Shown: positions 1-8,598, counted from the first letter of the stretch. The stretch: 37,851 nucleotides of DNA from Pseudomonas karstica (GCF_009707515.1 NZ_WLYI01000045.1:1-37851), one strand, 5' to 3'. The notes: a model not told the origin generated them from the sequence alone. A program made the numbers and translations.

Positions 1-612
1 TTACTGAATGAGCACGAACAACGCCAGGTCGCCGAAGCGATCGCCAGGGTCGAGCAACAGACCGACGCGGAGCTGGTGACCGTTTTGGCGGCTCGGGCCG
101 ATGACTACGCCTATATCCCGCTGCTGTGGGCCAGTTTGCTGGCGCTGGTGGTGCCGGGGATCATTCATTACCTGTGCGGCTGGATGACCATGCACACCTT
201 GCTGCTGGCGCAATGGGCGACTTTCATCGTGTTCTGCCTGCTGTTTCGCTTGCCGAAGGTCACCACCCGCCTGATTCCACGTTCCGTACGCCATTGGCGG
301 GCTTCCAACCTGGCGCGCCGGCAGTTCCTGGAGCAGAACCTGCACCACACCCTGGGCAGCACCGGGGTACTGATTTTTGTCAGCGAGGCCGAGCGTTATG
401 TGGAGATCCTGGTGGATGACGGTATCTCCAAGCGCCTGGACGACAGCAGTTGGGATGCCATCGTCAAGACGTTTACCTTGCAGGTGAAGCAGGGGCAGAC
501 ATTGGCCGGGTTTATCTCCTGCATTGAAGCCTGTGGGGAGTTGCTCAAGGTGCATGTGCCGGTGACACAGACCCGCAATGAGCTGCCGAATCGGTTGGTG
601 GTGTTGGAGTAG
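1..612 (+). CDS. TPM-domain membrane protein (5' end cut by window)
   Basis: The frame is open from base 1 and ends at a TAG at 610-612, giving 203 codons, so the true start lies just outside the window. A GTG at 76 could be read as a start, but the 25 codons before it (LLNEHEQRQVAEAIARVEQQ and on) look like the usual N-terminus of this family. There are two hydrophobic segments around residues 37-57 and 62-80, followed by a basic stretch. A C-terminal half then carries FVSEAERYVEILVDDGIS, the TPM (Psb32/DUF477) signature. TPM proteins are membrane-anchored and their biochemical role in bacteria is poorly defined. In Pseudomonas they often sit beside LemA and a second TPM protein, but that side is outside the window. 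The family call is fairly secure; the function is not. Confidence 0.8.
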   Translation, partial: LLNEHEQRQVAEAIARVEQQTDAELVTVLAARADDYAYIPLLWASLLALVVPGIIHYLCGWMTMHTLLLAQWATFIVFCLLFRLPKVTTRLIPRSVRHWRASNLARRQFLEQNLHHTLGSTGVLIFVSEAERYVEILVDDGISKRLDDSSWDAIVKTFTLQVKQGQTLAGFISCIEACGELLKVHVPVTQTRNELPNRLVVLE

Positions 613-653
613 TGTAAAATTCCCGGCATTCCCTGCCCGAGGCGTTTTTGTTC

Positions 654-1871
654 ATGTCTGTCACCGCTAAACCTGCCAGCCTTGCGCCGGATCATCACGC
701 GCAGTTCCTGGAACTGCTGGGCGCCAGCCTTGAGCAAAATGCCTTTATCAAGCTGGTGCTGGCCAAGTACGTCGGCAGTGAAGCGGACCTGCAACGGCTG
801 ATCATCAAGCCGACGACGGTCAAGGACCAACCTTGCCTGTCCTTCGTCTACCGCTACAAGACCCGTGACATCACCAAGAATTTCTCTCTGTCCGATGGCG
901 TAGCAGCGATTGCCGAGCTGTTGCCGGCGTCGTTCAAAAACGCGCACTTGCTGTCTGTCACCGACGAAGCCCAGCTCGAATACAGCAAGAAGAACAAAAG
1001 CTCGCTGTTCAAAAGCAAGCCGCAGCAACTGCGCGAAGCATCGGGCGCCGAGCACAATCGCGAGAAGCATCGCTTCCTCGATTTGAGCCGCCCGTTCCTT
1101 GCCGACCTGGGCGTAACCAACGCCAAGCACGAGTTGATCCCGGCGATGTCGCGCAAATGGAAGCAGATCAACAAGTTCATCGAGGTCTTCAGCCATGCGC
1201 TGACGTCGTCACCCTTGAAGCTGGACCAGCCGGTGCGGGTCGCGGACTTCGGCTCGGGCAAGGGCTACCTGACTTTCGCCATCCACGACTACCTGCGTAA
1301 TACGCTCAAGGCCGAGAGCCAGGTGACCGGTGTTGAATTACGTGAAGATATGGTGAGCCTGTGCAACAACGCCGCTGCTCGCCTGGAACATCCAGGGCTG
1401 GTATTCAAGTGCGGTGATGTGCGCAGCGTGGCTCCCAGTGAGCTGGATGTGATGATTGCGCTGCACGCCTGCGACATCGCCACCGACTACGCGATCCACA
1501 CCGGCATTCGCTCTGGCGCGTCGATCATCATGTGCTCGCCGTGCTGCCACAAACAGATTCGCCTGCAGATCCAGAGCCCGGTGCTGCTCAAGCCGATGCT
1601 GCAATATGGCCTGCACCTGGGGCAGCAGGCGGAAATGCTCACCGACAGCCTGCGGGCGTTGTTCCTGGAAGCCTGTGGCTATGAGACCAAAGTCTTCGAG
1701 TTCATCTCCCTGGAGCACACCAACAAGAACAAGATGATCCTGGCCGTCAAGCGCGCCGAGCCTTTGGACAATGCGCAACTACAGGTAAAAATCCAGGAGC
1801 TGAAGGCGTTCTACAGCATTACCGAGCACTGCCTGGAAACCCTGTTGCGGGCAGACGGCTACCTGCCCTGA
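654..1871 (+). CDS. Class I SAM-dependent methyltransferase (METTL25/TRM13-like)
   Basis: This is a 405-aa protein. I chose the ATG at 654 over an in-frame TTG at 648 because a GAGG lies at 639-642. Motif I of class I methyltransferases is clear near residue 196 (VADFGSGKGYL), with an acidic post-I region near residue 225 (TGVELREDM). A later CSPCCHKQIR motif near residue 293 resembles the CCH motif of the Methyltransf_32 group, which includes TRM13- and METTL25-like proteins. The N-terminal 190 residues form a separate, charged domain. The family context suggests an RNA or protein substrate, but nothing here identifies it. The 3' end overlaps the convergent EamA gene by 13 bp. The gene lies 41 bp after the TPM gene and may be co-transcribed with it. 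Confidence 0.85.
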   Translation: MSVTAKPASLAPDHHAQFLELLGASLEQNAFIKLVLAKYVGSEADLQRLIIKPTTVKDQPCLSFVYRYKTRDITKNFSLSDGVAAIAELLPASFKNAHLLSVTDEAQLEYSKKNKSSLFKSKPQQLREASGAEHNREKHRFLDLSRPFLADLGVTNAKHELIPAMSRKWKQINKFIEVFSHALTSSPLKLDQPVRVADFGSGKGYLTFAIHDYLRNTLKAESQVTGVELREDMVSLCNNAAARLEHPGLVFKCGDVRSVAPSELDVMIALHACDIATDYAIHTGIRSGASIIMCSPCCHKQIRLQIQSPVLLKPMLQYGLHLGQQAEMLTDSLRALFLEACGYETKVFEFISLEHTNKNKMILAVKRAEPLDNAQLQVKIQELKAFYSITEHCLETLLRADGYLP

Positions 1872-2761
1872 GCGGCAATCACCACGGGCGCAGGTTGCAC
1901 TGTCGTCTTGCGTCCCAGCATCACCGTGACAATCACCCCACAGGCAAACAGCCAGGTAATCGGCTCGATCTGCTCACCAAAGAACAGCGCTGAAAAAGCG
2001 ATGGTGAAGAAAATCTGCAACAGTTGAATCTGGCTGACCCGGGCGATGCCGCCCATGGCCAGCCCGGCGTACCAGGCAAAGAAGCCGAAGAACTGGGAAA
2101 ACAGCGAGACATACCCGAACGCCCACCAGGTGCGCGTGGAAATCGGCCCTTCATGCTGGATTGCCAGGTAGAGCACCGGACCGATCAACACCGGCGTCGA
2201 CAGCACCAGCGCCCAGCAGATCACCTGCCAACCGCCCATCTCCTTGGCCAGCCGGCCGCCCTCGGCGTAACCCAGGCCGCCCACGGCAATGGCCCCGAGC
2301 ATCAGTAAATCGCCGGTTTGAATACTGCCGGCCCCGGTGATCAGCGCATAACTCAACACCAGTGCACTGCCCAGCGCCGCACAGGCCCAGAAGGCTTTTG
2401 ACGGCCGCTCGTGGGACAACCACGCCGCATATAACGCAACGCACAACGGTTGCAGCCCATTGACCAGCGCACCATGGGACGCTGGCAGGGTTTGCATGGC
2501 CCAGGCCGATAGCACCGGGAAGCCGAGGATTACCCCGGCAATCACCAGTGTCAGGCCACGGACCTGGCGCCAGGTCGGCCACTGCTCGCGGCGCCACAGC
2601 AACAGTAAGGCCGCCGGAATTGCCGCGAACAACGCCCGGCCCAGGCCATTGAGCAATGGATGGATTTCCTGCACCACGATGCGGGTGAAGGGCAGGGTCA
2701 GGCTGAAGATAATGACGCCAAGCAGGCCGAGGGCCATGCCGGTGTTTTCGCGGGAGCTCAT
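1859..2761 (-). CDS. EamA/DMT-family transporter
   Basis: This 300-aa inner-membrane protein has about ten hydrophobic helices arranged as two EamA repeats, each about 140 residues. It starts MSSRENTGMALGLLGVIIFS and has the usual P-F-T-R element in helix 1. DMT transporters of this size commonly export amino acids or related metabolites; the substrate cannot be read from the sequence. The gene converges on and overlaps the methyltransferase gene by 13 bp. About 80 bp upstream of the start is a perfect 8-bp inverted repeat (2840-2857) that may be an operator. No regulator gene is adjacent. Confidence 0.85.
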   Translation of the reverse strand: MSSRENTGMALGLLGVIIFSLTLPFTRIVVQEIHPLLNGLGRALFAAIPAALLLLWRREQWPTWRQVRGLTLVIAGVILGFPVLSAWAMQTLPASHGALVNGLQPLCVALYAAWLSHERPSKAFWACAALGSALVLSYALITGAGSIQTGDLLMLGAIAVGGLGYAEGGRLAKEMGGWQVICWALVLSTPVLIGPVLYLAIQHEGPISTRTWWAFGYVSLFSQFFGFFAWYAGLAMGGIARVSQIQLLQIFFTIAFSALFFGEQIEPITWLFACGVIVTVMLGRKTTVQPAPVVIAAQGR

Positions 2762-2839
2762 GTCGGGACCTGAATCTGAAGGGCCGGAAGTGGTTCTTCA
2801 TCTAGCCACAAAGCCCACAAAGCGGAGGCCTACAGCTAG

Positions 2840-2857
2840 GTACGGATTTATCCGTAC
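2840..2857. promoter_or_regulatory. Palindrome GTACGGAT-TT-ATCCGTAC, possible operator
   Basis: Two perfect 8-bp arms are separated by TT. Looser CTACAG (2830-2835) and CTGTAG (2868-2873) arms flank them. The site lies 79 bp upstream of the EamA start codon. It has no T-tract, so it is not a typical terminator. Use as an operator for the EamA gene is inference. Confidence 0.4.
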
Positions 2858-2868
2858 AGTTAGTTACC

Positions 2869-2947
2869 TGTAGCCGCTGACGAGGCCTGAAGCCGCGATG
2901 GATTGTAGCCGCTGACGAGGTACGAGGCTGCGATGCGGGCCGCAGGA
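2869..2947. repeat. Two REP-type elements in direct orientation
   Basis: TGTAGCCGCTGACGAGG begins at 2869 and again at 2904. The second copy continues with TACGAGGCTGCGATGCGGG and runs to about 2947; the first is degenerate after its first 17 bases. The start sequence matches REP elements elsewhere in this window (19616-20130, 25457, 37812). It fills the space between the divergent 5' side of the EamA gene and the 3' end of the aminotransferase gene. Confidence 0.75.
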
Positions 2948-2964
2948 CCGCCCTCGGGGCCACC

Positions 2965-4143
2965 TCAATACGTGAGCGCACCCAGTTCAGTCAGCGCCCT
3001 GACCAGAACGCCAATCTCAGCCGCCGACGTCGCCAGCCCAGGCGTTACCCGAATACAACTGCCAAACGCTGCGCCACTTCGGGTCACGGTGAACAGGTTG
3101 TATTCATTCAATAACCGATCCGCCATGACTTGCTGATCAACCTGCCCACGGAACTTGAACGCCGTAATCGCGCAATACAGCCGCGGATCATCCGACGTCA
3201 GCACCTCAATTGCTGGTAACGACCGGACCTGGCGTACCCATAAATCCCGCAAGTAATTGAGCCGTGCCCCCTTGGCCCTGGCACCGCCCAGCAAGCGATG
3301 CTCCTGGAACACCAGTGGCAAGGTCATCAGTGCCGGAATGTTCGGCGTGCTGTAAGGCGTGCGGGCGCGCACGTCGGTGGCTGGATAGTGGGACTCGCCC
3401 ATGTCCGGATCAATGTCGGCCAGTCGCGTCGGGTCGATGTAGATAAATCCCAGGGTCAGCGGTGCGCCGATCCACTTGTGCAGGTTGAAGCCGGCAAAGG
3501 CAATGCCCAGTTGCGCCAGGTTGAACTCGATCTGGCCCAGGGCGTGGGCACCGTCGAGGATGACATCGACTCCATGCTCCCTGGCCGCCGTGGCAATGGC
3601 CTCCACGGGCATGACCAGGCCGGTGCGGTGGGTGACGTAGGTCAGGGCCAGCAGTTTCAGGCGCGGGTAGCGGGTGAAGGCCTCGCGGTAGGTCCGCACC
3701 AGGCTGTCGAAGCTGGCGGGATGGGTGTGGGCCAGTTCGATCACCTCCACACCACGGTGGCGGGCCAGCCAGCGCATGGCGCCTTTGACGGTGTCATATT
3801 CCAGGTCGCTGATCAGCACTTGGTCGCCAGGCTGCAAGCGGTTGTAGTTGCGGATCAGCGCTTGCAGCGCATCGGAGGCGCAGCGGGTGAGGGCGACGGC
3901 CTCGGGCTCGGCGCCGATCAATTCGGCCAGTTGGCGGCGGATCTCGACGTTTTCTCCTTGTTCGAAACGCTGGCGCGCATACACGGAGTTGCTGCGATTG
4001 ATAAAGGCAACGTGCTCCTGATACTGCTCCAGCACTGCGCGGCTCATGCGTCCAAAGTAACCGTTTTCCAAATTGATCGGGCCGGGTTCCAGGTCGTATC
4101 GCTGGGCAATGGTGTGCCAATAATTTTCGTCGGTGGGTTGCAT
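2965..4143 (-). CDS. Aminotransferase class V-fold PLP enzyme
   Basis: This is a 392-aa cytoplasmic fold-type I PLP enzyme of the class V / isopenicillin-N-epimerase-like group. The N-terminus has LENGYFGRMS, which matches the LNxGxxG substrate loop. The aspartate that pairs with the PLP pyridine nitrogen is in VILDGAHALGQ near residue 197. The Schiff-base lysine is in NLHKWIGAP near residue 223. Members act as cysteine desulfurases, epimerases or aminotransferases, and no residue here settles which. It starts 12 bp after the DUF3820 gene on the same strand, so the two are probably one transcript. The start codon has only a weak ribosome site, consistent with coupling. Confidence 0.85.
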   Translation of the reverse strand: MQPTDENYWHTIAQRYDLEPGPINLENGYFGRMSRAVLEQYQEHVAFINRSNSVYARQRFEQGENVEIRRQLAELIGAEPEAVALTRCASDALQALIRNYNRLQPGDQVLISDLEYDTVKGAMRWLARHRGVEVIELAHTHPASFDSLVRTYREAFTRYPRLKLLALTYVTHRTGLVMPVEAIATAAREHGVDVILDGAHALGQIEFNLAQLGIAFAGFNLHKWIGAPLTLGFIYIDPTRLADIDPDMGESHYPATDVRARTPYSTPNIPALMTLPLVFQEHRLLGGARAKGARLNYLRDLWVRQVRSLPAIEVLTSDDPRLYCAITAFKFRGQVDQQVMADRLLNEYNLFTVTRSGAAFGSCIRVTPGLATSAAEIGVLVRALTELGALTY

Positions 4144-4155
4144 GGTCGGGCTCTG

Positions 4156-4392
4156 TTAGTGACGCGGGGCAGGTTTGCCGTGTTTGGCGCGCAGCGGTTC
4201 CAGCAGTTCGGACAGGCCGTTGTGGTCGATTTCCTGCATCAAGGCCAGCAGGCCACCCAGTTCACCGTGAGGAAACCCCTCACGGGCAAACCAGTTCAGG
4301 TAGGGGCCCGGCAGGTCGGCGATGATCCGCCCCTTGTACTTGCCGAAGGGCATTTGGCGGGTGATCAGCAGTTCGAGTTTTTCGGGATTCAT
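4156..4392 (-). CDS. DUF3820 family protein
   Basis: This 78-aa protein has the family core MPFGKYKGRIIADLPGPYLN followed by an F-x-R-E-G-F segment. DUF3820 is also listed as a putative quorum-sensing-regulated virulence factor domain, and it also occurs at the C-terminus of some exonucleases. The molecular role is not established. There is no signal peptide or membrane segment. It is the first gene of a likely two-gene unit with the class V aminotransferase downstream. Confidence 0.8.
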   Translation of the reverse strand: MNPEKLELLITRQMPFGKYKGRIIADLPGPYLNWFAREGFPHGELGGLLALMQEIDHNGLSELLEPLRAKHGKPAPRH

Positions 4393-4511
4393 AAGGGTTC
4401 AGGCACTGGAGTCGATGGCTTGGAAAATACAGGCATTCTGCATGCAGGCCAAATGACAGATCATGCAAATAGCGCGGATACAGACTTTCTGTATATTTAT
4501 AACTTACTGAT

Positions 4512-4526
4512 ATTTAACAGTTAAAT
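4512..4526. promoter_or_regulatory. AT-rich perfect palindrome ATTTAAC-A-GTTAAAT
   Basis: Two 7-bp arms surround a central A within a markedly AT-rich patch (about 4490-4536) in otherwise GC-rich DNA. It lies 72 bp before the start of the PA2169-like gene and 120 bp from the divergent DUF3820 start. It could be an operator or part of an upstream promoter element. The assignment is inference. Confidence 0.4.
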
Positions 4527-4597
4527 TGTATTTAATGGCCTGGCACGAGCGATGCAACCCATAAGTCATGTTTCATAACCCGCGAAGGAATTGAAAA

Positions 4598-5065
4598 ATG
4601 ACTGACATCAATAAAGAATCGATCTCTGTACTCAATGACCTGATTGAGACCAGCAGGGACGGCCAGGAAGGTTTCAAGACCTGCGCCGAAGACATCAAGC
4701 ATCCAGAGCTCAAGGCGCTGTTTCAACAGCGCTCTCTCGATTGCGCCACGGGCGCTGCCGAACTGCAGGCCGCCGTGCGTGCCCTGGGGGGTGATCCGCA
4801 GGATTCTGGCAGCGTCAGCGGTGCACTGCACCGAGGTTGGGTCGACGTGAAGTCGATGGTGACCGGCAAGGATGAAGAGGCTGTATTGAACGAAGCCGAG
4901 CGCGGAGAGGACCACGCATTGAAGGCGTACAAAGAAGCGATCGAGAAGATCAACCAGCACAACCTGCTGGGTATTCGTGACCTGGTTGAGCGTCAGTTCC
5001 ACGGCGTACAACGTAACCACGACCAAGTGAAAGCCCTGCGTAACCAGGCGCGTGCTCAGTCTTGA
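4598..5065 (+). CDS. PA2169-family four-helix-bundle protein (DUF2383)
   Basis: This 155-aa protein starts MTDINKESISVLNDLIETSR and is preceded by GAAGGA about ten bases before the ATG. It resembles the PA2169/DUF2383 family, predicted ferritin-like four-helix bundles. Glutamates and histidines occur in heptad-like positions, for example AERGEDHALKAYKEA and ERQFHGVQRNHDQVK. The family is widely tied to stress or stationary-phase expression in Pseudomonas, but its function is unknown. It stands alone between a divergent DUF3820 gene and the convergent phaJ1. A strong hairpin (5085-5137) follows the stop. Confidence 0.85.
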   Translation: MTDINKESISVLNDLIETSRDGQEGFKTCAEDIKHPELKALFQQRSLDCATGAAELQAAVRALGGDPQDSGSVSGALHRGWVDVKSMVTGKDEEAVLNEAERGEDHALKAYKEAIEKINQHNLLGIRDLVERQFHGVQRNHDQVKALRNQARAQS

Positions 5066-5084
5066 GTCGTAGCTGAGATCACAC

Positions 5085-5137
5085 ATGCGGGCTCGCTCGC
5101 GATAGCGGCTACAGCGCAATCGCGAGCGAGCCCGCAT
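5085..5137. terminator. 18-bp inverted repeat, intergenic hairpin
   Basis: Arms of 18 bp at 5085-5102 (ATGCGGGCTCGCTCGCGA) and 5120-5137 are perfect complements around a 17-base loop. The loop contains TAGCGGCTACAG. It lies between the convergent PA2169-like and phaJ1 genes. It lacks a strong T-tract, so it may be a repeated Pseudomonas hairpin acting as a bidirectional terminator or mRNA-end stabiliser. Confidence 0.65.
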
Positions 5138-5165
5138 TTACATATCGCTGGATCGCCGTCAGCAA

Positions 5166-5636
5166 TCAACCGATGCTGATGGCCGGCAACTCGGTCAAGG
5201 TCACGACTTGCTGCTTGCGTGGTGCGAGGATTTCCGCCTCACCATCTACCACCAGTTCATCACGTTGGTTGAACACCCGCGTGGCGATCCGTACCCGGAA
5301 CTTGGGCAGCTTCTCTAGGATTTCCAGACGTACGGTCAGGGTGTCGCCAATTTTCACCGGCTTTTGGAAGCTCATCTGCTGGCCGATATAGATCGTGCCC
5401 GGCCCAGGCAGCTCGCAAGCCACCGCCGCACTGATCAGCGCGCCGCTGAACATCCCGTGGGCAATTCGCTCTTTAAACATCGTCGCTTTGGCGAATTCGG
5501 CATCCAGGTGTACTGGGTTGTGGTCGCCGGACATCGCTGCGAACAACTGGATATCGCGCTCTTCGACGGTTTTGCTATAGCTGGCGGTCTGGCCGACTTC
5601 GAGGGCTTCGTATGGAGTGTTGGTAACCTGGGTCAT
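5166..5636 (-). CDS. phaJ1: (R)-specific enoyl-CoA hydratase, MaoC-like
   Basis: This 156-aa hotdog-fold protein hydrates trans-2-enoyl-CoA to (R)-3-hydroxyacyl-CoA, linking beta-oxidation to polyhydroxyalkanoate synthesis. The catalytic Asp-x4-His pair is at Asp38 and His43 in SGDHNPVHLDAEFAK. HGM at the end of the hydratase motif follows at about residue 60. Length and both termini (MTQVTNTPYEALEVGQ; ELPAISIG) agree closely with remembered P. aeruginosa PhaJ1. It lies 71 bp downstream of the alpha/beta hydrolase on the same strand. The two are next to, and divergent from, fadD2-fadD1, the arrangement I recall from P. aeruginosa and P. putida. Confidence 0.9.
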   Translation of the reverse strand: MTQVTNTPYEALEVGQTASYSKTVEERDIQLFAAMSGDHNPVHLDAEFAKATMFKERIAHGMFSGALISAAVACELPGPGTIYIGQQMSFQKPVKIGDTLTVRLEILEKLPKFRVRIATRVFNQRDELVVDGEAEILAPRKQQVVTLTELPAISIG

Positions 5637-5707
5637 CTAGTGGTGCATCCTGTGGCTAATCAATAATCTCAATTCGTTGATTTTAAACGAAAGTATTTTT
5701 GTTTTGT

Positions 5708-6652
5708 TCATTCGCAGCGTGCAGGGCGGCGCCGGTTGACGGTCTGTGCCAGCCATCCCAGCACATCGGCTGTGACGGCATCGCGGTTGATGTCGTTGAA
5801 TAATTCGTGACGCGCCTGTGGGTAAATATTCAGTTGCAGATTCTGGCAGCCGGCTTCACGCAAGGCATGGGTCAGGCTTTTGAGACGCTTGCCCTCACTG
5901 ACCGGATCACATTCACCGCCCATCACCAGGATTGGCAGGCCCGGGTCGATCTGCACGAGATTGGACGCTTTGCTGATTTGCTGCAAGCCGCCCAGCAGGT
6001 CGATCCAAAGCTGATTGGTGCAGCGAAAGCCGCAAAGTGGGTCATTGATGTATTTGTCGACCTCAATCGGGTCGCGGCTGAGCCAGTCAAACGCGGTGCG
6101 GTTGGGTTTGAACGCCTTGTTGAACGAGCCGAACGACAGAAAATCGATCAGCGCGCTGTGCCCCTTGAGGCCTTGGCGCAGGCGTTCGACATGAGCGATC
6201 GCTTTGGCCGAGCGGTACAGCGCCACCGGTTGGAAGTTCGAACCACTGAGAATCACCCCGTGCAGGCTGGCGCTGTGGTGCAACAGGTAGGCCTGGGCAA
6301 TGTAGCTGCCCATGCTGTGGCCCAGCAAAATGATCGGTAGCCCCGGTTGCTGCTGGCCGATGTGCTGGTTGAGGCTGGCCAGGTCACCCACCACTTTGTT
6401 CCAGCCATCGTGCTCGGCGAACAGTCCCAGGGTGCCTTCGTCCGCCGTGCGGCCGTGACCGCGCTGGTCGGGAGCATACAAACCGTAGCCGGCACCACAC
6501 AACGCTTCGGCCAGGCGGGCATAGCGACCACTGTGCTCGGCCATGCCATGGGCCAGCATGATCAACGCCTTGGGCGGCCCGTCCGGGAGCCATCGGTTGA
6601 CGTACAGGCGGCTGCGGTCATTCGCGGTCAGCCAGAAAGTGGTGTGGTTCAT
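5708..6652 (-). CDS. Alpha/beta hydrolase, lysophospholipase/monoglyceride-lipase type
   Basis: This 314-aa enzyme has a full catalytic triad: Ser113 in GHSMGS, Asp249 in GGECDP and His282 in QARHELF. The oxyanion loop is HGMAEHSGRY (35-44). It belongs to the serine aminopeptidase S33 / Hydrolase_4 group that holds monoglyceride lipases and lysophospholipases. I chose the ATG at 6652, which has AAGGAAG just upstream. The frame stays open to 6913 but that part is not protein-like. There is no signal peptide, so it is probably cytoplasmic. It is divergent from fadD2 and upstream of phaJ1, which suggests release of fatty acids from acylglycerols that FadD then activates. Confidence 0.87.
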   Translation of the reverse strand: MNHTTFWLTANDRSRLYVNRWLPDGPPKALIMLAHGMAEHSGRYARLAEALCGAGYGLYAPDQRGHGRTADEGTLGLFAEHDGWNKVVGDLASLNQHIGQQQPGLPIILLGHSMGSYIAQAYLLHHSASLHGVILSGSNFQPVALYRSAKAIAHVERLRQGLKGHSALIDFLSFGSFNKAFKPNRTAFDWLSRDPIEVDKYINDPLCGFRCTNQLWIDLLGGLQQISKASNLVQIDPGLPILVMGGECDPVSEGKRLKSLTHALREAGCQNLQLNIYPQARHELFNDINRDAVTADVLGWLAQTVNRRRPARCE

Positions 6653-6860
6653 GGCGCTTCCTTTGCTCGGGGTCGTTGCTGTGTATAGCTCATCTGCTGA
6701 TGGCCGTCGGACCAGCCAGGCCTCAGGGACAAGATTCATATAATCAATGACGCATTTCTGTGTATTTGCCTGTTTGGTCATAGCTGCTAACGTCCCCAAA
6801 GCTCCGCTTTTCATCGCAGCACAAAGCGGTCGGACACACTCAGGTAAGAGGATAAGAATA

Positions 6861-8549
6861 ATGCAACCTGATTTCTGGAATGACAAACGCCCGGCGGGCG
6901 TTCCTACGGACATCGACCTGAGCGTCTACAAGTCGGTGATCGAAGTCTTCGAGCGTTCCTGCAAGACCTTTGCCGATCGTCCGGCGTTCAGCAACATGGG
7001 GATCACACTGACCTACGCCGAGCTTGAGCGTCAGAGCGGGGCGTTCGCCGGTTACCTGCAACAGCACACCGACCTCAAGCCGGGCGACCGCATTGCGGTG
7101 CAGATGCCCAACGTCCTGCAATACCCGATTGCCGTGTTCGGTGCCCTGCGCGCCGGGCTCATCGTGGTCAACACCAACCCGTTGTACACGCCGCGGGAAA
7201 TGCGTCACCAGTTCAAGGATGCCGGTATTCGTGCATTGGTCTACCTCAACCTGTTTGGTTCACGGGTTCAGGAAGTGACGTCCGATACCGAGATCGAGTA
7301 CCTGATCGAAGCGAAAATGGGCGACCTGATGCCCACCGCCAAGGGCTGGTTGATCAATACCGTGGTCGACAAGGTGAAGAAAATGGTACCGGCCTACAGC
7401 TTGCCCCAGGCCGTTTCCTTCAAGCGAGCCTTGCGCCTGGGGGCGGGCCTGGGGATTACTCGCCATCCGGTCACGCTGGATGACATTGCCGTGCTGCAAT
7501 ACACCGGCGGCACCACTGGCCTGGCCAAGGGAGCGATGCTTACCCATGGCAACCTGGTCGCCAACATGCAGCAGGTGCGGGCTTGCATGTCGCAGATCGC
7601 CGACGATGGCCAACCTTTGGTCAGGGAAGGGCAGGAGGTGATGATTGCGCCACTGCCGCTGTACCACATCTATGCTTTCACCGCGAATTGCATGTGCATG
7701 ATGGTGACGGGCAACCACAATGTGCTGATCACTAACCCCCGGGACATTGGCGGTTTTATCAAGGAGCTGAAAAAGTGGCGTTTCTCGTGCCTGCTAGGGC
7801 TTAACACGTTGTTTGTGGCGCTGATGGATCACCCGGACTTCAAGACGCTGGATTTCTCCCACCTGAAAATCACCAATTCCGGAGGCACTGCGTTGGTGAA
7901 GGCTACCGCCGAACGTTGGAAGCAACTGACCGGTTGCTCGATCGGCGAAGGCTATGGCCTGACCGAAACCTCGCCAGTGGCCAGTACCAACCCTTATGGC
8001 AGCTTATCTCGCTTGGGCACTGTAGGTATTCCGGTACCCGGTACGGGAATGAAGGTCATTGACGATGACGGGGTGGAGTTGCCGTTGGGGGAGCGGGGCG
8101 AGTTGTGTGTCAAGGGCCCGCAAGTGATGAAAGGCTATTGGCAGCAGCCGGTCGCAACCGCCGAAACCCTGGACACCGAAGGTTGGCTCAAGACCGGCGA
8201 CATCGCGGTCATCGACGCCGATGGTTTTATCCAAATCGTGGATCGCAAGAAGGACTTGATCATCGTTTCGGGCTTCAACGTCTACCCCAACGAAATTGAA
8301 GACGTGGTCATGGCCCACCCGGGCGTCGCCAACTGTGCGGTGATCGGCGTGCCGGACGAGCGCACCGGGGAAGCGGTGAAGCTGTTTGTGGTGGCTCGGG
8401 CCCAAGGCGTCAGCCTTGAGGAGTTGAAGAGCTACTGCAAGGCTAACTTTACCGGCTACAAGGTGCCCAAGCACATTGTGCTCAGAGACTCGCTGCCGAT
8501 GACGCCAGTGGGCAAGATCTTGCGACGTGAATTGCGCGATACAGCTTAG
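6861..8549 (+). CDS. fadD2: Long-chain fatty acid-CoA ligase FadD2
   Basis: This 562-aa ANL-superfamily enzyme forms acyl-CoA from fatty acid, ATP and CoA at the inner face of the cytoplasmic membrane. The ATP loop YTGGTTGLAKGAMLTHGNL starts at residue 214. GYGLTETSP starts at about 364, the GWLKTGDIA adenylate motif is near 442, DRKKDLIIVSG near 460, and the C-terminal GKILRRELRD holds the catalytic lysine. The ATG at 6861 is preceded by AAGAGG. The open frame extends upstream to 6747 without coding character. It is the first of two tandem paralogues and is followed by a terminator (8604-8638), so fadD1 probably has its own promoter. Confidence 0.92.
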   Translation: MQPDFWNDKRPAGVPTDIDLSVYKSVIEVFERSCKTFADRPAFSNMGITLTYAELERQSGAFAGYLQQHTDLKPGDRIAVQMPNVLQYPIAVFGALRAGLIVVNTNPLYTPREMRHQFKDAGIRALVYLNLFGSRVQEVTSDTEIEYLIEAKMGDLMPTAKGWLINTVVDKVKKMVPAYSLPQAVSFKRALRLGAGLGITRHPVTLDDIAVLQYTGGTTGLAKGAMLTHGNLVANMQQVRACMSQIADDGQPLVREGQEVMIAPLPLYHIYAFTANCMCMMVTGNHNVLITNPRDIGGFIKELKKWRFSCLLGLNTLFVALMDHPDFKTLDFSHLKITNSGGTALVKATAERWKQLTGCSIGEGYGLTETSPVASTNPYGSLSRLGTVGIPVPGTGMKVIDDDGVELPLGERGELCVKGPQVMKGYWQQPVATAETLDTEGWLKTGDIAVIDADGFIQIVDRKKDLIIVSGFNVYPNEIEDVVMAHPGVANCAVIGVPDERTGEAVKLFVVARAQGVSLEELKSYCKANFTGYKVPKHIVLRDSLPMTPVGKILRRELRDTA

Positions 8550-8556
8550 GGAGTGG

Positions 8557-8598
8557 CAAGCTGCAAGAAAGAGCAGTTCTGCTTTAGCTTGCAGCTTG
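8557..8598. repeat. Long hairpin with 11-bp perfect arms
   Basis: CAAGCTGCAAG (8557-8567) pairs perfectly with CTTGCAGCTTG (8588-8598). The inner part also pairs partly (AGAGCAG-TT-CTGCTTT), giving a 42-base near-continuous hairpin eight bases after the fadD2 stop. It has no T-tract of its own. Confidence 0.6.

Noticed and set aside
4490..4520. LexA box (CTGTATATTTATA...)
   Set aside because: CTG is present but the matching CAG at 10-base spacing is missing; the sequence continues ACT.
3298..4524. Long plus-strand frame opposite the class V aminotransferase and DUF3820 genes
   Set aside because: It is antisense to two genes with clear family motifs and has low-complexity, Gln/Gly-rich content typical of shadow frames.
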